A DNA stretch of 7,408 bases from Sphingobacterium sp. UBA5670 (GCF_002420705.1 NZ_DIIM01000004.1:173944-181351); one strand, 5' to 3'; counted from the stretch's first letter, positions 1 to 6,066 are shown. The notes: a model not told the origin generated them from the sequence alone. Made by a program: numbers and translations.

Positions 1-103
1 TGACCAGGATGATTTCGAAACGGACGAAGAGATAGATCTCGAAGTCGAAGAAGACGAACCCGAGATACCGGATCAGGATGATTTAGATGAGACAACTATT
101 TAA
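1..103 (+). CDS. 3' end of a truncated gene with an acidic C-terminal tail
   Basis: The open frame enters from the left edge (first complete codon at 2) and stops at TAA 101-103, leaving 33 residues. The visible tail is extremely rich in Asp and Glu, with almost no basic residues, and contains the motif DQDD twice. The repeat is also visible in DNA as CAGGATGATTT at 5-15 and again at 74-84, so the tail may have grown by a small duplication. Such tails occur on many unrelated proteins, so the family cannot be named from this fragment. The frame is supported by its clean stop and by the terminator that follows directly. Most of the gene lies outside the window. Confidence 0.7.
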   Translation, partial: DQDDFETDEEIDLEVEEDEPEIPDQDDLDETTI

Positions 104-120
104 ATAGGTATGATCATATG

Positions 121-148
121 AAAGGGCTACATGAATAGCCCTTTTCTT
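121..148 (+). terminator. Rho-independent terminator of the left-edge gene
   Basis: A 9-bp perfect stem (AAAGGGCTA at 121-129 with TAGCCCTTT at 136-144) encloses a 6-nt loop and runs into a T-rich stretch (TCTT). It starts 17 bases after the stop of the upstream partial gene, the usual position for an intrinsic terminator. The A-run before the stem could let it work weakly in the other direction. Confidence 0.85.
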
Positions 149-326
149 ATGGAAATCAATTCTTCCTGTTATTGTCCGATCAATGCGCTGATGATTTAAT
201 GCGAATTTGTACGATACGATTGCGTAAGCAACACAGTTTTCGATTTAAATACGTAAAATATAAAGCCTACAAACCCTTACTTGCTGAGCACTGTTCACTT
301 TTTAAACACAACAAAAAAAAGAGTAT
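149..326. other. Intergenic stretch without a convincing gene
   Basis: This AT-rich stretch lies between the terminator and the next small open frame. One longer frame crosses it from a TTG at 172, but its product is an implausible basic sequence with no family features. No good match to the Bacteroidota promoter pair was found here, although the promoter for the genes at 327 and 452 should lie in this stretch. Confidence 0.5.
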
Positions 327-422
327 ATGCTTACATCAATTATTATCGGTATCATTTTCATCCTCTTCGCATCCTATATCGTTATAAATTATAGGCGAAA
401 AGTTAACGATCGCAGAAAATAA
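327..422 (+). CDS. Possible 31-residue single-pass membrane peptide
   Basis: ATG at 327 opens a 31-codon frame ending in TAA at 420-422. The product starts MLTSIIIGIIFILF, has a hydrophobic helix from about residue 2 to 20, and ends in a strongly basic tail (NYRRKVNDRRK). That is the charge pattern expected of a small inner-membrane protein with its C-terminus in the cytoplasm. An AAAGAG stretch lies just before the ATG, and the next gene starts 29 bases downstream, so the two may be co-transcribed. No family is recognised. It competes with a longer frame on the same strand (from a TTG at 172) whose product looks non-coding. A helix-plus-basic-tail arrangement is unlikely to arise by chance, but short frames are uncertain. 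Confidence 0.45.
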   Translation: MLTSIIIGIIFILFASYIVINYRRKVNDRRK

Positions 423-451
423 AAAATCATTAACAATAAAAAAATAGTATT

Positions 452-1060
452 ATGAAAACCATTTTAAAAACTCTAGGTATGCTGCTCGCAATCTTTGCCT
501 GCATTTTAGCGGCTCAAGCGCAAGATAGCAAACCCGCCCAGCCACAGGCTGGAGATTTGGACTTTGCCAGCAAAGCGACGGCAAGCAATAATTTCGAACT
601 GCAGGCGGCTAGTATTGCCCTTGCAAAATCACAAAACGCAAACATCAAACAATACGCACAGATGATCGCTGATGACCATACCGCCGCGGGAAATGAATTG
701 GCGTCCTTGGTAAAAAATAAAAATTGGCAGTTGACTTCGGGGGACGATCAAAATTATAAGACCATGATTGATCAGCTAAACAATGCGGACGCCGCAAATT
801 TCGACCGCGTATATACCGATATGATGGTTAAGAGCCACCAAGATGCGATCTCACTTTTCAAAGATGCAAGTACGGGCACGGCAACCACAGATGCTGAACT
901 GAGGAAATTCGCCAGCGATAAAATTCCAGCTTTCGAAACACATCTGGGTCAGATTAAAAACATGAAGCCTTCAGATCCGTCAATCGGCGACATGCCTACT
1001 ACACCTAATGCGCCATCTCCAGCTAGCAAAAACAAAGTACCCAAATTGAAACTAAAATAA
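452..1060 (+). CDS. Secreted DUF4142 (ferritin-like fold) protein
   Basis: A 202-residue exported protein. Residues 1-23 form a signal peptide: Lys near the start, a hydrophobic core, and a signal peptidase I-like site (AQA before Gln24). The DUF4142 domain spans about 36-172. Visible marks are FASKATASNNFEL (38-50), the family's most recognisable stretch ending in DDH (74-76), and a last helix with FETHL near 161-165. The family is predicted to fold as a four-helix bundle. It is widespread in secreted proteins of Bacteroidota and Proteobacteria, and its biochemical role is not established. The tail after about residue 172 is rich in Pro, Ser and Lys and probably disordered. The ATG at 452 follows an A-rich leader typical of the phylum. 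A strong hairpin 28 bases after the stop probably ends the transcript. The family call is firm; the function is unknown. Confidence 0.88.
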   Translation: MKTILKTLGMLLAIFACILAAQAQDSKPAQPQAGDLDFASKATASNNFELQAASIALAKSQNANIKQYAQMIADDHTAAGNELASLVKNKNWQLTSGDDQNYKTMIDQLNNADAANFDRVYTDMMVKSHQDAISLFKDASTGTATTDAELRKFASDKIPAFETHLGQIKNMKPSDPSIGDMPTTPNAPSPASKNKVPKLKLK

Positions 1061-1088
1061 GATCATATTAATTCCATTCATTCACTCC

Positions 1089-1119
1089 GAAGGACAAAGC
1101 AATTATTGCTTTGTCCTTC
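1089..1119 (+). terminator. 14-bp hairpin after the DUF4142 gene (terminator or attenuator)
   Basis: GAAGGACAAAGCAA at 1089-1102 pairs perfectly with TTGCTTTGTCCTTC at 1106-1119 around a 3-nt loop, although the innermost A-T pairs may open to a larger loop. The following bases are CCTATTTCCTT, which is pyrimidine-rich but not a clean U-run. The position after 1060 fits a terminator for the DUF4142 gene. The next start codon (1138) lies only 18 bases beyond the stem, leaving no room for a separate promoter. Confidence 0.7.
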
Positions 1120-1137
1120 CCTATTTCCTTAACTAAT

Positions 1138-1638
1138 ATGGAACAGGCATTCGACTACGTACATGAACTACTTAACAGACAAATGGCACTACGTGCCAAG
1201 ATTGAAGAAAGCCCTATTGCTGGCGAAATTCACCTAAGCTATGGGCAGGATTTTTACCAGGAAGAAGTGCGCTCCATGGGGCTGGCAATGATTCGGGATG
1301 GCTGGGCTATGGAGGGGGAGCAACTAATTCTCGATTATGTGCAAGAACATTATCCGACGCAGGTCGAAAATGAACGCAATTGGATCAATAAAATGATGCA
1401 TTACCCCGAAGCCATCACAGATACCTTTATCGACAATGTACTGGCCGAAGGTTATCGTTGGTTACAGGGAAATGTCGATATGCCCAATGAACATGTTATT
1501 TTCTACCCTGTCTATGAATTGGACGAATTTGGAAAGCTATCCCTTGAGTTAGGGTTGAATACGCTTGTTAACCTGAAAAACCCAAACGAATTAGAACAGC
1601 TCCAGGGCTTAATCTATTATCGTTCCTCGGGGAAGTAA
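1138..1638 (+). CDS. Unrecognised soluble acidic protein, 166 residues
   Basis: I chose the ATG at 1138 because the upstream in-frame alternative (TTG at 1111) lies inside the right arm of the hairpin at 1089-1119. The product begins MEQAFDYVHELLNRQ. It has no signal peptide or membrane segment, is acidic, and is rich in aromatic residues and Met (GWAMEGEQLILDYV, NWINKMMHYPEA, GYRWLQGN). The mixture of probable helices and a hydrophobic VIFYPVYEL segment near residues 121-130 suggests a compact cytoplasmic protein. I do not recognise a family or a catalytic motif. Codon usage and length support a real gene. It either shares a transcript with the DUF4142 gene by read-through of the hairpin or is transcribed from a promoter upstream of the hairpin. 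It ends against the convergent lipoprotein gene. Confidence 0.75.
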   Translation: MEQAFDYVHELLNRQMALRAKIEESPIAGEIHLSYGQDFYQEEVRSMGLAMIRDGWAMEGEQLILDYVQEHYPTQVENERNWINKMMHYPEAITDTFIDNVLAEGYRWLQGNVDMPNEHVIFYPVYELDEFGKLSLELGLNTLVNLKNPNELEQLQGLIYYRSSGK

Positions 1639-1648
1639 ATTTTATGAT

Positions 1649-1686
1649 GCCGAAGCGACATCTGAATAAGGATGCAGTGCTTCGGC
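1649..1686. terminator. Nested hairpin between convergent genes
   Basis: GCCGAAGC (1649-1656) pairs with GCTTCGGC (1679-1686), and an inner CATC (1659-1662) pairs with GATG (1671-1674), giving an interrupted stem. It lies 10 bases after the stop of the plus-strand gene and reaches the last base of the minus-strand lipoprotein gene's stop codon (1686-1688). It probably ends transcription from both sides. Only AT-rich flanks, not strong U-runs, follow the stem in either direction. Confidence 0.6.
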
Positions 1687-1919
1687 TATTTATCACCATT
1701 ACCCCGATCCAGATTATCCAATGGCACGCCTTCCTTTTTATCTGCCGGGTTATTTTCCACTGAATCTTGTCCGCGACTTCTATGGATGTTATCCAAAGGG
1801 AGACCGTTCTCTACAACTGCGGTATCCGTTTTATTTTCAACTTCTCTGTTATTAGTCGCATTCCCGCAGGCTGTTAACGCGCCAACGAACGTGGCAGCCA
1901 AATAAAAGTGTTTCATCAT
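1686..1919 (-). CDS. Small lipoprotein with duplicated PLDN motif
   Basis: A 77-residue protein starting MMKHFYLAATFVGALTAC. The short hydrophobic segment ends in a good lipobox (Leu15-Thr-Ala-Cys18), so the mature protein should be lipid-anchored at Cys18. The mature part is Asn-, Asp- and charge-rich, probably unstructured, and carries the motif G-[LV]-P-L-D-N-[IL]-x-R twice, at residues 39-47 and 64-72, about 25 residues apart. No known family is recognised. The start may be either of two adjacent Met codons (1919 or 1916). It lies 68 bases downstream of the DUF421 gene on the same strand and may be co-transcribed with it. The opposite strand also has a frame here, but it lacks any protein-like feature. 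Confidence 0.8.
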   Translation of the reverse strand: MMKHFYLAATFVGALTACGNATNNREVENKTDTAVVENGLPLDNIHRSRGQDSVENNPADKKEGVPLDNLDRGNGDK

Positions 1920-1987
1920 GATCGTTATTTTTATTGTTACTATTCGTTACTCCATCTCTATTGGTTCCTATGAATCATCGACAGAAG

Positions 1988-2473
1988 TTAAGCGTTCTCC
2001 TTCAACGTAAAACTTATTCTTCCGTTTGGCTCCATTAAAGCCATATCGACTTCATCCAGATGCTTGCTATTTGTCTCCAGCCGCAAGCTTGTCAATAAAT
2101 CCGTACGACTTACTCCGAGACGATCCATTTGATCCCATTGGATTTTACCATTTTTGTATAAAACTGCGGGCTTTCCCTTTACCAAATTTCCTAAATAAGG
2201 AAGCCTGGCTGACACCTGTGCTAAAATCTTATTGATAATGATCATGACGAAGCCAGCGAAAACCGTTGACAGAAAGGGTGAAGCACCGACTATTCCTCTT
2301 GCCAACACTGCCCCGAGCATAATGATGATCACAAAATCAACGCCCGATTTGCGTCCAAGAATACGGATACCTCCTAAACGCACCAGAAAAAGTGCGATGA
2401 CAAACATAACCAGTGCACGCGATCCCATCTGTATCATGCTGAGGTTTTCACCCGACCCAAATAAACTATCCAT
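1988..2473 (-). CDS. DUF421/YetF-like membrane protein
   Basis: A 161-residue inner-membrane protein of the DUF421 (YetF) family. Three hydrophobic segments are visible at about residues 18-35, 46-64 and 67-85. They are followed by the soluble part of the family, with GKPAVLYKNGKI (100-111), a helix around DLLTSLR, and the characteristic near-terminal EPNGRIS. The LGRKS stretch between the first two segments matches the usual LGKRS-type loop. Family members in Bacillus are linked to spore and membrane processes, but no reaction is established. The ATG at 2473 is preceded by AAGGAA at good spacing. The length suits a single-domain member. It is divergent from the nucleotidyltransferase gene across 206 bases. 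Confidence 0.88.
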   Translation of the reverse strand: MDSLFGSGENLSMIQMGSRALVMFVIALFLVRLGGIRILGRKSGVDFVIIIMLGAVLARGIVGASPFLSTVFAGFVMIIINKILAQVSARLPYLGNLVKGKPAVLYKNGKIQWDQMDRLGVSRTDLLTSLRLETNSKHLDEVDMALMEPNGRISFTLKENA

Positions 2474-2561
2474 GTTTCCTTATGTTTAGATTATAAAAAA
2501 CCGTTAATGCGCTAAAGCACAAGGGCATTTTGATATAGAACGCTTGTCAAAGGCCTACCAG

Positions 2562-2591
2562 TTGCACCCATTTTTAAATTGGGTACTTTTA
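2562..2591 (+). promoter_or_regulatory. Bacteroidota-type promoter for the nucleotidyltransferase operon
   Basis: TTG at 2562-2564 and TACTTTTA at 2584-2591 are separated by 19 bp. This matches the Bacteroidota housekeeping pattern TTTG / TAnnTTTG, with one mismatch in the downstream element. Transcription would begin near 2598, giving a leader of about 80 bases before the ATG at 2680. Confidence 0.55.
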
Positions 2592-2679
2592 CTTGTTCGC
2601 TATGTGCATAATACCTTTTCATCGCCAACCAACAAACTTCTCTATTTGACCAGCTGTTTTTAACGAAAAAGAAGACAAT

Positions 2680-3423
2680 ATGATTCATTTAGATAATCCA
2701 CCTGAAGATTGCCTTACCTTCTTTCAGGACACCCTTCGATTGCTACGGGAGAGTGAAAGCGAATTTATGGTGGGGGGAGCTTTAGCGATGTTCCACTACA
2801 CAGGGATAATAAGACCAACCAAGGATCTTGATATCTTTTGCAAAAGCAGTGAATATCCTAAAATACTTAAGCACTTCGCTACAAATGGATATCAAACAGA
2901 ACTGACGGATGTACGATGGTTAGCGAAGATCCATAAAGATCCCTACTTCATTGATATTATTTTTGACAGTGTTAATCACAATTGTACGGTTGAACAGGAT
3001 TGGTTTGACAGAGGACCGGAAGGAGCTCTTTTTGATACAAATGTACGCTACATACCCGCAGAAGAACTTGTATGGTGCAAGCTTTATGTACAGAACAGAG
3101 AGCGGTACGACAGTGCTGACATCAATCATATCTGGCTGAAATACGGTAAGAAACTAGACTGGAATCTTTTATTAACGCGAATGGATCAACATTGGCATCT
3201 TTTGCTCGCCCAAATGCTCATCTTTCAGTTTACTTATCCGCATGACTACCGCGAAATTATTCCAAAAGAATTGTTCGATGAACTCATTAATCGCGCACAA
3301 GATCAGTATGAACTGCCTGTATGTGTAGAAAAAATTTGCTTGGGACCACTCATCGACCAGACACAATATGAGATAGACATCAAAGAATGGGGGTACAAAT
3401 CATATACCATAAAAACTGTTTGA
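2680..3423 (+). CDS. Minimal nucleotidyltransferase-fold protein
   Basis: A 247-residue cytoplasmic protein with the signature of the polymerase-beta-like nucleotidyltransferase fold. A helix leads into VGGALAMF (Gly32-Gly33), followed by RPTKDLDIF, placing the metal-binding pair at Asp49 and Asp51. The third expected acidic residue is Asp92 in the strand FIDIIFD (90-96). These enzymes move a nucleotide from an NTP to a protein, RNA or small molecule; the substrate here is unknown. The C-terminal half (about 100-247) is helical and aromatic-rich and could be a substrate- or partner-binding domain. The closest general groups are the AbiEii/MNT-like families, but no antitoxin-like partner is adjacent. 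The ATG at 2680 is preceded by AAAGAAG. The gene is separated by one base from the phosphoesterase gene that follows, which suggests translational coupling and a shared task. Confidence 0.82.
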   Translation: MIHLDNPPEDCLTFFQDTLRLLRESESEFMVGGALAMFHYTGIIRPTKDLDIFCKSSEYPKILKHFATNGYQTELTDVRWLAKIHKDPYFIDIIFDSVNHNCTVEQDWFDRGPEGALFDTNVRYIPAEELVWCKLYVQNRERYDSADINHIWLKYGKKLDWNLLLTRMDQHWHLLLAQMLIFQFTYPHDYREIIPKELFDELINRAQDQYELPVCVEKICLGPLIDQTQYEIDIKEWGYKSYTIKTV

Positions 3424-3424
3424 T

Positions 3425-4159
3425 ATGAATAAAAAGACAACAATAGCCGCACTGGGCGATATACATATGAATGCAAATCAGCATGGTAAATGGAAAACAA
3501 AGTTTGAAGAAATTTCAGAAAAGGCAAAAGTTCTGCTCCTATGTGGCGATTTAACCGATACGGGTGATGAAGAAGAGGCTGAATTGCTTGTCGCAGAACT
3601 TCAATCGATCAAAATTCCTGTTATCGCTGTATTGGGAAATCATGATTATGAAAAAGGGCGGCAGAAACAGATCCGCCAGATTTTGACCGACCATAAAATT
3701 ACCGTATTGGATGGCGAAGCAATTGTAGTCGAAGACATTGGATTTGCGGGAGTGAAAGGTTTTGGTGGCGGATTTGATCGCTATATGTTATCGATGTTTG
3801 GCGAAGATGCCATGAAAAGTTTTGTGCAGGAAGCTGTCAATGAATCTTTGCTTCTAGACCGTGCCTTAGCGCGGCTCGAGCAAGAACATGCGGATATAAA
3901 AAAAGTAGCATTGCTTCATTATGCTCCCATTGCTGAAACTGTATTGGGTGAACCCGAACAGATCTATCCTTTTTTAGGCTCTACCCATTTAATGGAACCA
4001 CTGCAGCGACGTAAAGTCACTGCAGCTTTCCATGGGCACGCACATGCTGGAAAATTCAAGGCACTGTCCCCTGCCGGCATTCCGATTTACAATGTAGCAG
4101 TGCCCGTACTTAAAGCACAGCATGGCGATGAAAAAGGTTTCGCACTTATTGATATCTAG
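3425..4159 (+). CDS. Calcineurin-like metallophosphoesterase
   Basis: A 244-residue protein with the full set of dinuclear metal-site motifs of the calcineurin-like phosphoesterase superfamily. These are GDIH (Asp12, His14), GDLTD (Asp42), GNHD (Asn72, His73), a lone His165 in LLHYAP, and GHAHAG (His203, His205 and His207 region). No signal peptide or membrane segment is seen, so it is cytoplasmic. Known members hydrolyse phosphomonoesters or phosphodiesters of nucleic acids, nucleotides or proteins; the substrate cannot be read from the sequence. The ATG at 3425 begins one base after the stop of the nucleotidyltransferase gene. A glycine-rich insert KGFGGGF (111-117) lies between the third and fourth motifs. 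The most economical reading is that this enzyme removes or processes what its partner adds. Confidence 0.92.
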   Translation: MNKKTTIAALGDIHMNANQHGKWKTKFEEISEKAKVLLLCGDLTDTGDEEEAELLVAELQSIKIPVIAVLGNHDYEKGRQKQIRQILTDHKITVLDGEAIVVEDIGFAGVKGFGGGFDRYMLSMFGEDAMKSFVQEAVNESLLLDRALARLEQEHADIKKVALLHYAPIAETVLGEPEQIYPFLGSTHLMEPLQRRKVTAAFHGHAHAGKFKALSPAGIPIYNVAVPVLKAQHGDEKGFALIDI

Positions 4160-4240
4160 AATACGATGTCAGGTTTTAGAAAGCAATTCCTAGTCGAGAG
4201 CAGTTTTACCAGAAAATGAAATACAAATCGAATTTAGCAT

Positions 4241-4795
4241 ATGGAAAAATTAAAGAACAAACGGATTGCCATACTGGTAGCAGATGGCTTCGAAGAAATT
4301 GAATTGACCAGCCCGAAAGAAGCACTGGAAAAGGCGGGAGCAAAAACCGATATAATCTCGCCGGCTAAGGGAAAGGTGCGTGCAAAGAGTGGCGACGAGT
4401 GGTCAAATGATTACCCTGTCGATGTAGCACTTCAGGAGGCAGAAGAGAATCAATATGATGGTTTGTTACTCCCTGGAGGTGTTATAAATCCCGACAAATT
4501 GAGAACTAATAAAACAGCTATTGCGTTAATCAATGCCTTTTGGGAGCGGGACAAACCCATTGCGGCAATTTGCCACGGTCCCCAGTTGTTGATCAATGCG
4601 GATCTGGTGCGCGATAAAAAAATCACCTCCGTTGAAGCTATTCAAATCGACCTGATGAATGCAGGGGCATTATGGGAAGACAGTGAAGTTGTCGTTGACG
4701 ATAAACTTATTACAAGTCGCACGCCCGAAGATCTGCCTGCTTTCAATAAAGCGATTATTAAAGCGTTTGCAGATACGGAAAAAAATAAAGCGTAA
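4241..4795 (+). CDS. DJ-1/PfpI family protein (type 1 glutamine amidotransferase-like)
   Basis: A 184-residue cytoplasmic protein of the DJ-1/PfpI superfamily, close in layout to YhbO, YraA and GSP18. The conserved acidic residue is Glu18 in DGFEEIEL, the nucleophile-elbow strand is LLLPGG (75-80) followed by PDKLR, and the reactive cysteine is Cys111 with His112 in AICHGP. Relatives have been described as stress proteins, proteases, chaperones or glyoxalase/deglycase enzymes. The exact activity is disputed in the literature, so I only assign the family. The length is normal and all catalytic residues are present. It lies 81 bases after the metallophosphoesterase gene on the same strand, so it could be part of a longer transcript. 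No clear promoter was found in the gap. Confidence 0.92.
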   Translation: MEKLKNKRIAILVADGFEEIELTSPKEALEKAGAKTDIISPAKGKVRAKSGDEWSNDYPVDVALQEAEENQYDGLLLPGGVINPDKLRTNKTAIALINAFWERDKPIAAICHGPQLLINADLVRDKKITSVEAIQIDLMNAGALWEDSEVVVDDKLITSRTPEDLPAFNKAIIKAFADTEKNKA

Positions 4796-4880
4796 TATTA
4801 GCAAACAATAGCGTATTAAAACGGTCAACTTTTAGCGATTATATCATGTTCAGCTTATAATAACAAATAAATCAAATATT

Positions 4881-5120
4881 ATGAATACAGCAAAAAGTTC
4901 AAGCCATACCACTGCAAAAGGTCAGTCTATGGGCAACAGTAAAAATGCAGCCAAATCAGCTGAGAAAAAAGCTTCAACATCAAAAAAATCTCAGAACGGC
5001 AGTTCCGAGAAAACAAAAGTAGAGTTATTGGAAATGGCAAAAAAAATGGATATCACCGGACGCCATGATATGACAAAAGATGAACTGATGAAAGCTATTG
5101 AGAAACAGGGCAAAAAGTAA
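4881..5120 (+). CDS. Small basic protein with a C-terminal Rho-N/SAP-like module
   Basis: A 79-residue protein in two parts. Residues 1-45 are low-complexity, rich in Ser, Lys, Ala and Asn, and probably disordered. Residues 46-76 form a helix-extended-helix unit (VELLEMAKKMDITGR then MTKDELMKAIEK) matching the Rho N-terminal/SAP-like pattern, in which an ELxxxAKxxxIxGR stretch precedes MxKxEL. This module is known to bind nucleic acids in Rho and in related small proteins. The basic tail fits that role, but binding is inference. It lies 85 bases after the DJ-1/PfpI gene and is closed by the bidirectional terminator at 5151. The ATG at 4881 follows an AT-rich leader with no strong ribosome site. 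Confidence 0.82.
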   Translation: MNTAKSSSHTTAKGQSMGNSKNAAKSAEKKASTSKKSQNGSSEKTKVELLEMAKKMDITGRHDMTKDELMKAIEKQGKK

Positions 5121-5150
5121 GAACAGCTTTTATAAACATGTTCTATCCAT

Positions 5151-5181
5151 AAAAAAGACCCGTTCATTACGGGTCTTTTTT
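5151..5181. terminator. Bidirectional Rho-independent terminator
   Basis: A 13-bp perfect stem (5151-5163 with 5169-5181) has a GACCCGT core, a TCATT loop, A6 on the left and T6 on the right, so it gives a U-run whichever strand is transcribed. It lies between the convergent stops at 5120 (plus) and 5183 (minus), and serves both transcription units. Confidence 0.93.
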
Positions 5182-5182
5182 A

Positions 5183-5383
5183 TTATCTCTTCTCCTTTGG
5201 CCTATCTGTCGGATCATTAGGCATATCGTTTAGCTGATCTACCTGCGGATCCACTCCAGCTTCGGCATCACCATCATCTTTATGATTCACGTCCTTAAGT
5301 ACTTCCCCATCTACACCAAGTTTAACTTTCTTCTTTTTTTCCATTTCTGTTCCGACTACGCGATTTTCGTTTTTAGTTGCCAT
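5183..5383 (-). CDS. Small highly charged protein of unknown function
   Basis: A 66-residue hydrophilic protein. A basic block (EKKKKVKLG, 15-23) is followed by an Asp-rich half with Pro and Asn (DDGDAEAGVDPQVDQ, then NDMPNDPTDRPKEKR), with almost no hydrophobic residues. It is probably intrinsically disordered. No family is recognised. The ATG at 5383 is preceded by AGAAAG at good spacing. It begins 26 bases after the stop of the response-regulator gene on the same strand, so the two are probably one transcript ending at the terminator at 5151. Its make-up resembles small stress-accumulated hydrophilic proteins, but that comparison is only compositional. Confidence 0.72.
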   Translation of the reverse strand: MATKNENRVVGTEMEKKKKVKLGVDGEVLKDVNHKDDGDAEAGVDPQVDQLNDMPNDPTDRPKEKR

Positions 5384-5409
5384 ATTCTTTCTAATTTATA
5401 ATTGTTTTA

Positions 5410-6066
5410 TCAATGTAAAAGCATCGTATGAAAACAAAACCTGACGAGGCCTGCCGTGTTTTTTGTATTGGTTTTCTCGATAAGTTTTTGCCGATGTCCT
5501 TCCACGGTACGCTTGCTTAAAAAAATACGGTCAGCAATTTCTCCATTCGTATATCCCTCTGCTATAAGTTCTAACACGTGAAATTCCCGTTCTGAAATAT
5601 CATATTTTACTAAAATGCGATTTCGGTCCGGTGCTCTATCCGCATAATTTTTGTAATCGTTGAGGCAAGAAACGCCTAAAGAACAGCTCACATACTTTTC
5701 TCCTTTGGCAACTTGCCGCATACCAAAAAGCACCTCATCACAGCTACTATCCTTTACCAAATAGCCGTCCGCCCCGGGACTAAATACATCAGCAGCAATA
5801 TGCTTATCAATTTCCATTGTGAGCGCAAGAATTTTTATATGGGAATATTGCTGTTTAACAAGTTGAATCAGGGCTACCCCGCCTATTTCTCCCATGTTAA
5901 TATCTGTAAGAATCATATCTGGGGGACGGTTTATTTTCAAAAAATCTATGGCCTTCTCCGCACTTTCAACATCAGCCACAACAACGATATCATCCTGCGT
6001 TTCTAAAATCAGCCGAAAACCATTTCTTACCAAATGATGGTCGTCGACAAGCATAACCTGAATCAT
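5410..6066 (-). CDS. NarL/FixJ-type response regulator (REC plus LuxR-type HTH)
   Basis: I chose the ATG at 6066 (218 residues) over the GTG at 6096. It begins MIQVMLVDDHH, the usual start of the receiver domain, and is preceded by AGAGAG. The receiver domain (about 3-120) has the acidic pair Asp8-Asp9, the phospho-acceptor Asp55 in LTDINM, the switch Thr83 and Lys105 in LVKD, all intact. The LuxR-type HTH domain (about 156-215) shows ISEREFHVLELIAEG followed by the recognition-helix region LSKRTVEGHRQKL. It should be a phosphorylation-controlled DNA-binding transcription factor. No histidine kinase lies next to it, so it is an orphan in this window. The receiver reads FSPGADGY where most relatives have AGADGY. 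Its own upstream region holds a 20-bp palindrome, a possible autoregulatory site, and a small charged-protein gene follows 26 bases downstream. Confidence 0.94.
   Translation of the reverse strand: MIQVMLVDDHHLVRNGFRLILETQDDIVVVADVESAEKAIDFLKINRPPDMILTDINMGEIGGVALIQLVKQQYSHIKILALTMEIDKHIAADVFSPGADGYLVKDSSCDEVLFGMRQVAKGEKYVSCSLGVSCLNDYKNYADRAPDRNRILVKYDISEREFHVLELIAEGYTNGEIADRIFLSKRTVEGHRQKLIEKTNTKNTAGLVRFCFHTMLLH

Noticed and set aside
172..387. 71-codon frame on the plus strand
   Set aside because: It starts with TTG, has no ribosome site or family features, and overlaps the more plausible 31-residue membrane peptide frame.
1111..1137. Longer N-terminus for the unrecognised protein (TTG start at 1111)
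   Set aside because: The start would lie inside the right arm of the hairpin at 1089-1119; the ATG at 1138 is a better start.
1672..1905. Plus-strand frame opposite the small lipoprotein
   Set aside because: The minus strand has a clear lipobox and hydrophilic mature region; the plus-strand product has a skewed Ser/Leu/Pro composition and no features.
2026..2489. Two plus-strand frames opposite the DUF421 gene
   Set aside because: They are shadows of a well-supported membrane protein on the minus strand and have no recognisable domain.
2920..3527. Several minus- and plus-strand frames over the nucleotidyltransferase and phosphoesterase genes
   Set aside because: They are overlapped by genes with intact catalytic motifs and show no protein-like features.
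2680..4159. Reading the nucleotidyltransferase pair as a classical AbiE or MNT/HEPN toxin-antitoxin system
   Set aside because: The partner is a complete metallophosphoesterase, with no HEPN motif or DNA-binding antitoxin domain, and neither gene is as small as typical MNT antitoxins.
5713..6006. 97-codon plus-strand frame opposite the response regulator
   Set aside because: It is antisense to a fully conserved receiver domain; its composition is not protein-like.
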